Positions 8,510 to 18,458 of a stretch of DNA of 64,000 nucleotides are shown in pieces. The position numbers were made by a program, and so were the translations under genes. The stretch is from contig CABRNM010000007.1 of assembly GCA_902472315.1 (NCBI GenBank), positions 8,891 through 72,890 on the forward strand, in the 5' to 3' direction. Within the stretch, counting starts at the first letter, position 1. Each line of letters starts with the position of its first letter. The notes beneath the pieces are model-generated. The model was given only the letters and a program-made list of their open reading frames with translations. It did not search any database and was not told the origin of the DNA. The stretch comes from an uncultured Collinsella sp. (GTDB lineage Bacteria; Actinomycetota; Coriobacteriia; Coriobacteriales; Coriobacteriaceae).

Positions 8510-9400
8510 CTACGCGCTAATGTCCTTGAATCCCTCGCCGAAGGCTTCCGTAACGTCAGCGACCGTCACAATGGCGCGAGGATCGCGCTCACGCACGATC
8601 GTCTTGAGGGTATTGAGCTCTCGACGGCTCACGATGACCATAATCACCGGCTTCTCGGCACCCGAATACATGCCAGTCGCCTTAAACTTGGTACAACCAC
8701 GACCCAGGCCATACATGATATCGGCAGCGATATCAGGGAACTTGTCCGAGATAATGAGTACCATACGGCGTTTGTTGCCACCATCGACCACGGCATCGAT
8801 CACATAGCCGCTAATGACCATCGAAAGGCCTGCATACAGTGCGTTTTCGATTGAAAAGACCGGAGCCGACAGCGCGCATACGGCAACATCGATCGCCATG
8901 ACGGTCGAGCCCACCGGCAGCGAGGTGTTACGCGAGATGATTTGGCCAATCGTGTCCGAGCCGCCGGTGTTGGCGCCGGCGCGCAACACCATGCCGTAAC
9001 CGATGCCCGTAATAATGCCGCCCCACATAGCAGGGAGCATCAGGTCCGCATCCGCCAGAGGTGCTACAAACGGGGCGAACAGATCGGTAAAGAAGCCCAA
9101 CAGCACAAAGCCCGTCGCGGTCTGCACCACGTAGAACATGCCGCCCTCGCGCATAACGACCAGCAGCAGCAAGGCATTCATCACAATGGTCTGGATACCG
9201 ACGGGAAGCGACACGCCTCGAGCCGCGCCGACCGCCTGGATAATAGTCGCAAGGCCCGTAACGCCACCGGCGGCAAGACCGTTGGGAATCAAAAACAAGT
9301 CGGTCGCGATGGCGGCCAAGGCACACCCCAACATGATCTGGGGCAGGTCGTGAAAGAAGTTCATCGAAAGAATGCGCTTGATGTCCAGACGATATGCCAT
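8510..9400 (-). CDS. YitT family membrane protein
   Basis: The predicted protein (296 residues) has five or so hydrophobic helices in the first two thirds. Family-typical motifs include LIPNGLAAGGVTGLA and LRAGANTGGSDTIGQIISR. A C-terminal soluble DUF2179-like domain includes SRRELNTLKTIVRERDPRAI. YitT proteins are putative transporters whose substrate is not established. ATG 9400 is chosen over 9424 because GGGAGG lies 6 nt upstream of it. Confidence 0.87.
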   Translation of the reverse strand: MAYRLDIKRILSMNFFHDLPQIMLGCALAAIATDLFLIPNGLAAGGVTGLATIIQAVGAARGVSLPVGIQTIVMNALLLLVVMREGGMFYVVQTATGFVLLGFFTDLFAPFVAPLADADLMLPAMWGGIITGIGYGMVLRAGANTGGSDTIGQIISRNTSLPVGSTVMAIDVAVCALSAPVFSIENALYAGLSMVISGYVIDAVVDGGNKRRMVLIISDKFPDIAADIMYGLGRGCTKFKATGMYSGAEKPVIMVIVSRRELNTLKTIVRERDPRAIVTVADVTEAFGEGFKDISA

Positions 9401-9412
9401 GCTGCCTCCCTC

Positions 9413-9441
9413 AAAAAAGCGCACCCAAACGGATGCGCTTT
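9413..9441 (-). terminator. Terminator downstream of prfB
   Basis: On the minus strand AAAGCGCA and TGCGCTTT form a stem around a CCGTTTGG centre, followed by six T. The same core (GCATCC, GTTT, GGGTGC) is reused in the rpmE terminator at 13791-13830. Confidence 0.75.
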
Positions 9442-9565
9442 GAACTTCTTCTTGTATTCGATTCTACCGATTCGCCGGACAAAAACCACCCCTGCGCAGG
9501 GTTTATTCTGGATACAAACCCGTCCAACCGTTGGGCTTGGCATCGGCTTGAAGCCGCCCGATGTT

Positions 9566-10713
9566 TTAGACCTCCGAGCCTTCTGCATCGGCGTTGCCGG
9601 TAGCCCAGCGATGGTAGCCAATAACAAACGGATCCAGATCGCCATCGTCAAGAACTGCCTCGACGTTGCTGGTCTCAACGCCCGTGCGCAGGTCCTTAAC
9701 CATCTGATACGGGTAGAGCACGTAGCTGCGAATCTGGTTGCCAAAACCGATCGTGGTCTTGGGTCCACGAATCTCATCGAGCGCCTCGGCGCGCTTCTCG
9801 AGCTCAATCTCGTACAAGCGAGCCTTGAGGATCTGCATGCACGCGGCCTTGTTCTGAATCTGGCTGCGCTCGTTTTGGCAGGTAACCACAATGCCGCTGG
9901 GGAAATGCGTCACGCGCACGGCGGAGTCGGTGGTGTTGACGCCCTGACCGCCCGGGCCGCTCGCGTGGTACACGTCCACGCGGATGTCATCGGGACTGAT
10001 CTCGATGTCGATATCATCGGGTAGCACGGGGATGACCTCGACGCCGGCAAACGTGGTCTGGCGGCGCTTCTTGTCGTCGGTGGGGCTAATGCGAACCAAG
10101 CGGTGGACGCCGGCCTCGGCGCGCAGCATGCCAAATGCGTCCTTGCCCTCGACGGTAAAGGTCGCGCGGTCGATGCCGATGACCTCGGCTGCGGGACAGT
10201 CGTTGATGGTGACCCTCCAGCCGCGACGCTGGCAGTACTTCATGTACATCTTAAAGAGCATGAAGGTCCAGTCCTGGGCCTCCAGGCCACCCTGTCCGGG
10301 CTTGATGGTCACAATGGCATCGCCGTGATCGAACTCACCGGTAAACCAGCTCGAAAGCTCAAGCTCATCGATGACACGGGCCAGGCGCTCAGCCGTGGCT
10401 GTAGCCTCCTCGCGAAGGGCGGCGGCGTCGGGGTCATCCCCCATCTCCTCGGCAAGCTCCAGCGCGGCGCGGGCATCGGAAAGCTCGCCGCGCGCGGTGT
10501 CCACGGCAGCGATATCTTCCTTGGTGCGAGCGATCTCCTCCATGGTGGCACGGGCGGCGTCGGCGTCATCCCAAAAGCCGGGGGCCACGCTTTTAGCCTC
10601 GAGCTCGGTCACGCGCGTGCGCTTTTCGTCCAAATGGAGATACGACTCGACCTCGCCGAGCCGGTCCGCGAACGCGTCCAGCTCGGCGGGCGTTACCTCT
10701 AAAGCCTCAGCCA

Positions 10714-10714
<1 letters not shown>
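9566..10714 (-). CDS. prfB: Peptide chain release factor 2, with an SPT tripeptide in place of SPF
   Basis: RF2 recognises UGA and UAA and triggers peptidyl-tRNA hydrolysis. The 382 residues contain the catalytic GGQ loop (SGPGGQGVNTTDSAVR). At the codon-recognition loop the sequence reads LVRISPTDDKKRR, so the usual RF2 tripeptide SPF is SPT; the codons are clear in the DNA. The frame is open from the ATG, so there is no programmed +1 frameshift as in E. coli or B. subtilis. The start overlaps the secA stop (TAATG), a coupled secA-prfB pair. Confidence 0.93.
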
Positions 10715-13521
<2,807 letters not shown>

Positions 13522-13656
13522 GTGGTTTTCCTTTTTGGCCATCGCCCACGCCGTGCAGCTGCGGGCGAGTTAAACACAGATGATTGTACTTTAGCCAAAC
13601 AAGGCGCGGCCTATACGGTCGACCTCGACCGCCACGTAATAACTACGACCCGACCG

Positions 13657-13691
13657 ACCTGCCAAAACGGGACTGGTTTATTTTGGCAGGT
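13657..13691. repeat. Palindromic repeat, ACCTGCCAAAA family, copy 2
   Basis: ACCTGCCAAAA (13657-13667) pairs perfectly with TTTTGGCAGGT (13681-13691). It lies in the 346-bp gap upstream of secA. Compare 610-644. Confidence 0.7.
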
Positions 13692-13722
13692 TTTATCTGG
13701 GAAAACGCCGTCACTCTGCCAT

Positions 13723-13789
13723 TTGGTGCAAACCAACCCGTCCCCTTCGCACCAATCTGGTGCAATGGGAACGGGTTAGCCTGCACCAA
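13723..13789. repeat. Nested TTGGTGCA palindrome upstream of secA
   Basis: TTGGTGCA (13723) and TGCACCAA (13782-13789) bracket complementary AACCCGT/ACGGGTT segments. An inner hairpin, GCACCA-ATC-TGGTGC, lies at 13749-13763. It is possibly a secA leader element or a dispersed repeat. No gene is present in this gap. Confidence 0.65.
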
Positions 13790-13790
13790 T

Positions 13791-13830
13791 AAAAAGAAAA
13801 GGGCCGCGCACCCAAACGGATGCACGGCCC
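13791..13830 (-). terminator. Terminator of rpmE
   Basis: On the minus strand GGGCCGTGCATCC pairs with GGGTGCGCGGCCC, followed by TTTTCTTTTT. Confidence 0.85.
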
Positions 13831-13867
13831 TTTTGCCATGAATGCGAGCGATTCCTCGGCGAGCTAT

Positions 13868-14293
13868 TTACTCAGCAGCCTCGGTGGTCTCGGCCTCGGC
13901 AGCGGCCTCCTCGACGGGAGCCTCTGCGGGAGCCTCGGCGGCCTGCTTGGCAGCCTCCTCGGCAAACTTAGCAGCACGCTTGGCCTTCTCGGCAGCCTTA
14001 GCCTCAGCGGCGGCCTTGCGAGCGGCCTCGGCCTCAGCAGCCTTGGCAGCCTTGGCAGCCTTGGCCTCCTCGGCCTTCTTGAGCTGGGCGGCAGCGGCGC
14101 CACCGAACTTGTCGGCGAAGCGCTGGACGCGTCCACCGGTGTCGACGAACTTCTGCTGGCCGGTGTAGAACGGGTGGCACTCGTTGCAAAGCTCAACCTT
14201 CATCTCGGACACGGTAGCGTGCGTCTTGAAGGTGTTGCCGCAGGAGCACGTCACCGTGCACTCGACATACTGGGGATGGATACCCTGCTTCAT
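13868..14293 (-). CDS. rpmE: Ribosomal protein L31 with long Ala/Lys/Glu C-terminal tail
   Basis: The first 70 residues are a zinc-binding type L31: MKQGIHPQYVECTVTCSCGN, then ELCNECHPFYTGQQKFVDTGGRVQRF. L31 sits at the central protuberance and bridges the subunits. The protein then continues for about 70 residues of Ala/Lys/Glu-rich, probably helical sequence ending in acidic EAPAEAPVEE-type repeats, doubling the usual size. rplQ in this window ends in a similar acidic tail. AAGGAG precedes the ATG. Confidence 0.92.
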   Translation of the reverse strand: MKQGIHPQYVECTVTCSCGNTFKTHATVSEMKVELCNECHPFYTGQQKFVDTGGRVQRFADKFGGAAAAQLKKAEEAKAAKAAKAAEAEAARKAAAEAKAAEKAKRAAKFAEEAAKQAAEAPAEAPVEEAAAEAETTEAAE

Positions 14294-14619
14294 GGTAGGA
14301 CTCCTTATTGGTCAGGCGCTGGTTACCGATCAGCGCATAAGGCGTCTTGGTTTCCGACCAAGACAACAAACTCGGCTATGGTACCACGGCGCCGCGTGTC
14401 CCACAAAAGGTTCACGGTCTTTGCACTGTGCATCGCGCCCAAGACACAGCAGACGACACGACGAATCGCGGCAAACGGGCGCCTTTGCCCCTTCTCCCAT
14501 GTTGCAGACGTGTAACGCCGCAGCAAGGGTGCCCCTTTTGGCGCCAGACAGGTACAATGATGAACACTGTACCGTAGCGGAGCGCCCCCGCGCGCCGCAA
14601 CCACGCGAAAGGGTTTCCC
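14294..14619. other. Divergent rpmE / ACT-gene intergenic region with two leader hairpins
   Basis: This 326-bp gap has no gene. Reading toward rpmE it has GTCTTGG/CCAAGAC (14344-14364) and GCGCTG/CAGCGC (14316-14336), two hairpins just before the rpmE ribosome-binding site that could mediate autoregulation. A TACAAT at 14553-14558 is a weak -10 candidate for the rightward gene, with no good -35. Confidence 0.4.
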
Positions 14620-14907
14620 ATGGCCGAGATCTCGTCCTCCCGCATCGTCATCACCGTCCTTGGCAAGAACCGCCCCGGTATCGTCGCCGGCGTCACCCGC
14701 GTTCTGGGCGAGGCCAACGTCGACATCCGCGACATTACGCAGTCCATTATCGAGGACATCTTTACCATGACCATGCTGGCCGACACCGCCGAGTCCAAGC
14801 TCGACTTCGCCGAGTTGCAGAAGGCCCTGGCCGAGGCAGGCGAGCTTTCGGGCGTCAACGTGTCCATCCAGCGCGAGGACGTCTTTAACTTTATGTACCG
14901 CCTGTAG
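14620..14907 (+). CDS. ACT-domain regulatory protein (UPF0237 family)
   Basis: This 95-residue protein consists of a single ACT-type fold. It has IVITVLGKNRPGIVAGVTRVLGE with the conserved GKNRPGIVA loop, then NVDIRDITQSIIEDIFTMTML. Stand-alone ACT proteins of this kind are thought to bind amino acids or other small ligands, but no ligand is known. AAGGG precedes the ATG. It lies 77 bp upstream of the citrate synthase gene on the same strand, with no hairpin between, and may be co-transcribed. Confidence 0.85.
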   Translation: MAEISSSRIVITVLGKNRPGIVAGVTRVLGEANVDIRDITQSIIEDIFTMTMLADTAESKLDFAELQKALAEAGELSGVNVSIQREDVFNFMYRL

Positions 14908-14984
14908 CGAACAAACCGCTCGGGGCAGCTTGACGTCATATCGTCCAAGCGCGCCGCCCCAAAGCGGACCGGAGAGGAGCGCGC

Positions 14985-16403
14985 ATGGCCTACGACGCCA
15001 AGAAAATCTACTACCGCTTCGACGATCACCTTAGCCGCCTGGTTCTGGATTACGAGGCGAGCCGTCAGATTTCGCCCGAAAGCGAAAACCTCTACCACGG
15101 CCTGCCGACCGCCCCGTACGACGAGGGCTTGTTCGTAGAGCACAACGTCAAGCGCGGCCTGCGCAATGCCGACGGCTCGGGCGTGGTCGCGGGTCTTACC
15201 CGCATCTCGGACGTGCACGGCTACAACAAGGTCGACGGTAAGGTCGTGCCCGATCAGGGCAAACTCACGCTTCGTGGCTACAGCATCGAGGATCTGGTCA
15301 ACAACGCCCAGGCCGAGAACCGCTACGGTTACGAAGAGGTCGCCTATCTACTCATCACGGGCTCCCTGCCCACCAAGGAAGAGCTTGACGGTTTTTGCGA
15401 ACGCCTGGGTGCTTTTAGGCATCTGAGCGACGAATACGTCCGCGAGTTCCCCATGACCACGGTGTCGTCGAGCATCATGAATGTGCTTCAGCGCGCCGTG
15501 CTGCTGCTCTACGCCTTCGACGCCGAGCCCGACGCCATTACACCCGAGCACGAAATCGACGTCGCCATCTCCATGCTCGCCCGTCTCCCCCGCATCGCCG
15601 CCTTCGCGCATATGGCCTCGGTCGCCAAGCGCCGCGGCTCCGAGGTTCATGTACCGCACCCCACACCCGGCCTCTCAACCGCCGAAACCATCCTGCAGGT
15701 CCTACGCGGCGGCATGGCGTTCACTCACGATGAGGCGATGCTGCTCGACGTGATGCTCATGTTGCATGCCGAGCACGGCGGCGGTAACAACTCCACCTTT
15801 GCCTGTCGCGTGCTGTCATCTTCGGCAACCGATCCGTATTCCGCCTACGCGGCGGCTATCGGCTCGCTCAAGGGCCCGCGACACGGCGGCGCCAATGCCA
15901 AGGTCGTGTCCATGCACGAGGACATCCGTGCGCATGTCTCCAACTGGGAGGACGAGGACGAGGTCGCAGCCTACCTGGGCAAGATTCTCGACAAGCAGGC
16001 CTTCGACGGCACGGGTCTCATCTACGGCATGGGCCACGCCGTCTACACGCTCAGCGACCCGCGCGCCGAGGTCTGCCGCCACTACGCACGTTCGCTCGCT
16101 GACAAGAAAGATCTGGGTAAGGAATTCGCTCTGATCGAGCGCATCGAGCGCCTGGCACCGCAGGTGATGCGCGACCACGGCATGACCAAGCCCATCTGCG
16201 CCAACATCGACCTGTACACGGGCTTTATCTACAAGATGCTCGGCGTGCCCGAGACGCTCTTTACGCCGCTGTTCGCCGTCGCCCGCATGGCCGGCTGGTC
16301 GGCGCACCGCATGGAAGAGCTCTTCTGCGCGCACCGCATCATCCGTCCCGCGTATCGCCCGGTTATTGAGCCGCTGGAGTACAAGCCGCTCGCCGACCGC
16401 TAG
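14985..16403 (+). CDS. Citrate synthase / 2-methylcitrate synthase family
   Basis: The product condenses oxaloacetate with acetyl-CoA. Its 472 residues show the family catalytic segments: MLHAEHGGGNNSTF with the substrate-binding His, GSLKGPRHGGANAKV, and GMGHAVYTLSDPRA followed by a late Asp in ANIDLYTGFIYKML. The N-terminal 65 residues precede the usual core and match the longer clostridial/actinobacterial form. GAGAGGAG stands 6 nt before the ATG and a strong terminator follows. In an anaerobe this probably serves glutamate synthesis rather than a full TCA cycle (inference). Confidence 0.9.
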   Translation: MAYDAKKIYYRFDDHLSRLVLDYEASRQISPESENLYHGLPTAPYDEGLFVEHNVKRGLRNADGSGVVAGLTRISDVHGYNKVDGKVVPDQGKLTLRGYSIEDLVNNAQAENRYGYEEVAYLLITGSLPTKEELDGFCERLGAFRHLSDEYVREFPMTTVSSSIMNVLQRAVLLLYAFDAEPDAITPEHEIDVAISMLARLPRIAAFAHMASVAKRRGSEVHVPHPTPGLSTAETILQVLRGGMAFTHDEAMLLDVMLMLHAEHGGGNNSTFACRVLSSSATDPYSAYAAAIGSLKGPRHGGANAKVVSMHEDIRAHVSNWEDEDEVAAYLGKILDKQAFDGTGLIYGMGHAVYTLSDPRAEVCRHYARSLADKKDLGKEFALIERIERLAPQVMRDHGMTKPICANIDLYTGFIYKMLGVPETLFTPLFAVARMAGWSAHRMEELFCAHRIIRPAYRPVIEPLEYKPLADR

Positions 16404-16425
16404 GACGCGGACCGTTATAGAACCC

Positions 16426-16465
16426 GAGCGTGGCCAGGGCATCACCGCCCTCGGCCACGCTTTTT
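16426..16465 (+). terminator. Terminator of the citrate synthase gene
   Basis: AGCGTGGCC (16427-16435) pairs with GGCCACGCT (16453-16461), followed by a run of five T. Confidence 0.9.
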
Positions 16466-16490
16466 ATGCCAGCAGAAAGGGCTGCATCAA

Positions 16491-17333
16491 ATGATTGTGT
16501 TTTCCGATATGGATGGAACGCTGTTGACGAGCGATAAGCAGATGAGCGATGCCACCTGGGCGATGCTCGACGAGCTCGCTCGACGCGGGATTGAATTTGT
16601 GCCCTGCACGGGACGTCCGCTGTCGGGCATCTTTGAGCCCATCCTCGCCCATCCCGCCGTGCACTATGCCGTCTGCGCCAATGGCGCCAGCGTCTGGCAG
16701 CTCGACGACGATGTGCCCAACGATGCCTCGCGCGCCACGTGCGTATTGAGCCGTCCGCTCGATTGCGGCATTGCCCATCGCATCCATCGCATCGCCGCCG
16801 GCCACGATGTGACCTTCGATATCTTCGCGGATGGGCAGTGCTTCCTCCCCCGCTCGCTCTACGCGCGCCTGGACGAATTCTGCGGCGGCGACCCCCATAT
16901 CGCAGCCTCGCTCAAGCGCACACGAACACCGATCGACATGGATATCGACAGCAAGATCGACGAGGTCGAGACACTCGAACGCATCGCCATGTACTGGCAC
17001 GACCCGGCCGATCGCGACGCCATCGCGGCGGAGCTCGACACGCTCGGAGGCATTGAGGTCACGCGTTCGTACGCCATGAATATCGAGGTCATGGGCGCAG
17101 GCGCCACCAAGGGAACGGCCCTCACGTGGCTATGCGAGCGCCTGGGCGAGCGTCTCGCCGACGCCTGGGCGTTCGGCGACAACATCAACGACATCCCCAT
17201 GCTGCAGGCAGCGGGCCATGGCATGGCCATGATCAACGCCGAGCCCGAGGATCGCGAGGCCGCCGACGCCGTCACCGAATACGACAACGACCACGACGGC
17301 GTCGCCCGCGCCATCATGGCCGCCCTCGCCTAG
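16491..17333 (+). CDS. HAD-superfamily Cof-type phosphatase
   Basis: This 280-residue member of HAD subfamily IIB is a predicted sugar-phosphate or nucleotide phosphatase. Motif I is FSDMDGTLL (nucleophile Asp6, acid Asp8). Motif II lies in VPCTGRP. The ATKGTALTWL lysine is motif III and AFGDNINDIPML is motif IV. The cap domain lies between. The stop codon TAG is the first base triplet of a dispersed repeat (TAGTCATCGG). It is convergent with a second, only distantly similar HAD gene. The substrate is not predictable. Confidence 0.85.
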   Translation: MIVFSDMDGTLLTSDKQMSDATWAMLDELARRGIEFVPCTGRPLSGIFEPILAHPAVHYAVCANGASVWQLDDDVPNDASRATCVLSRPLDCGIAHRIHRIAAGHDVTFDIFADGQCFLPRSLYARLDEFCGGDPHIAASLKRTRTPIDMDIDSKIDEVETLERIAMYWHDPADRDAIAAELDTLGGIEVTRSYAMNIEVMGAGATKGTALTWLCERLGERLADAWAFGDNINDIPMLQAAGHGMAMINAEPEDREAADAVTEYDNDHDGVARAIMAALA

Positions 17334-17451
17334 TCATCGGCCAGTCATCGGGGACGTTCTTGAATGACTAGTCGTTGGGGACAGTCTTCGCAAAAAGCTG
17401 CAAGGACTGTCCCCCACTGCCGGCAGAAAAGGAACGTCCCCATCTGCCGGA
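17334..17451. repeat. GACTAGTC repeat, copy A, forming a nested hairpin between convergent HAD genes
   Basis: The whole gap is repeat-derived. GGGGACGTTC (17350) pairs with GAACGTCCCC (17432). Inside that, GGGGACAGTC (17377) pairs with GACTGTCCCC (17405). About 41 bp starting at AGTCATCGGGGACGTTCTT (17343) recurs inverted at 18407-18458 with four differences. It could act as a bidirectional terminator. Confidence 0.85.
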
Positions 17452-18246
17452 TTAAGCGAGACTCTCCAGCACACGGCGGAGCTCCTGCTGGACGGCGTGG
17501 TCGCGGTTACGACCCACCACGCGATCGGCAACGGCCTTGAGCGCGGGGCGCGCGTTTTCCATCGCGCAGCCCGTACCGACAAAGCGAATGATCTCGTAGT
17601 CGTTCATCGAGTCGCCAAACGCCATGACCTCGTCGCGCCCAATGCCGTAATGCTCCGCGAGCTGCGCGATGCCCGAGGCCTTCGACACACCGGGCTGCAT
17701 GGCATCGATCCACGCGTTGCCCGAAGGCGCAAAAGTAAAGAGCTGACCAAGTTCGCGCTGAAGTACGTAAGCGCTGTCCATAACGGCACCGTCATCGCAA
17801 AAGATACTCGCCTTGATGATATTTACGCTGGGATCGGGCAGCTCCCAAATGCGCTCGGCATTGGGAAGGTCCTTATCGGCCTCACGCACGAACTTGCACT
17901 CGTCATCGAGCAGGAAGGACTTGGTTCGGTCAAAAAGCGCAAGATGCAGATTGGGAAACGTCGCGACAGCCTGGGCGAGCCTTCGAATCGCCAGGTGCGA
18001 ATACACCTCACGGTCTACCATTTTGCCGTCGGCGTAGACCTGGGCACCGTTAGCGGCGACAAAGTCCATCTTGTCGCGAACGGGCGCAAAGAACTCGCAC
18101 AGGCGATCGTAGCGACGACCTGACGATGCGGCAAAATGCACACCATGCTCGTGTAGCGCCAGAATCAGTTCGTAGGTCTCGGGAGGCACCTGGCCGTTTT
18201 CGTCAAGCAGTGTGCCGTCCATATCGGATGCAATCAGTTTAAACAT
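17452..18246 (-). CDS. HAD-superfamily Cof-type phosphatase
   Basis: This second HAD-IIB phosphatase has 264 residues. It shows ASDMDGTLLDENG (Asp8/Asp10), AASSGRRYDRL, the lysine in SKASGIAQLAEHYGI and the acidic AFGDSMNDYEII. AGGGAGC lies about 9 nt before the ATG, but it is embedded in a long leader hairpin that could hide it. Inverted copies of the GACTAGTC repeat lie on both sides of the gene. The substrate is unknown. Confidence 0.88.
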   Translation of the reverse strand: MFKLIASDMDGTLLDENGQVPPETYELILALHEHGVHFAASSGRRYDRLCEFFAPVRDKMDFVAANGAQVYADGKMVDREVYSHLAIRRLAQAVATFPNLHLALFDRTKSFLLDDECKFVREADKDLPNAERIWELPDPSVNIIKASIFCDDGAVMDSAYVLQRELGQLFTFAPSGNAWIDAMQPGVSKASGIAQLAEHYGIGRDEVMAFGDSMNDYEIIRFVGTGCAMENARPALKAVADRVVGRNRDHAVQQELRRVLESLA

Positions 18247-18251
18247 AGAAA

Positions 18252-18313
18252 AGCTCCCTTCGGGCTTGTTGGAATCGAACGTGTATCCGATTCCAACGTA
18301 CCCAAAGGGAGCT
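18252..18313 (-). promoter_or_regulatory. Nested leader hairpin covering the ribosome-binding site of the HAD gene
   Basis: In the minus-strand leader AGCTCCCTT (18305-18313) can pair with AAGGGAGCT (18252-18260), which is the Shine-Dalgarno. An inner 10-bp stem, GTTGGAATCG/CGATTCCAAC, lies at 18268-18297. A short T run follows the stem. It may therefore sequester the start or act as an attenuator. Confidence 0.5.
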
Positions 18314-18406
18314 CAGGTAAGACTCCGCGGGCGCAAACGTTACAAGGACCTGGCAAATAGCTCACACATGCCAGAGGTCCTACGGTCGCGGCGTCAGGCG
18401 ACACGC

Positions 18407-18458
18407 CAAAGAGTGTCCCCGACGACTAGTCGTTTAAGAACGTCCCCGATGACTAGTC
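18407..18458. repeat. GACTAGTC repeat, copy B (inverted relative to copy A)
   Basis: On the minus strand this reads CGACTAGTCATCGGGGACG, then TTCTTAAACGACTAGTCG. It matches 17343 onward with four differences in about 41 bp. It supplies the TAG stop codon of adenine deaminase. Confidence 0.85.

Noticed and set aside
17334..18458. Composite transposon around the HAD gene
   Set aside because: The flanking inverted repeats are short and no transposase is present; dispersed palindromes are a simpler reading.
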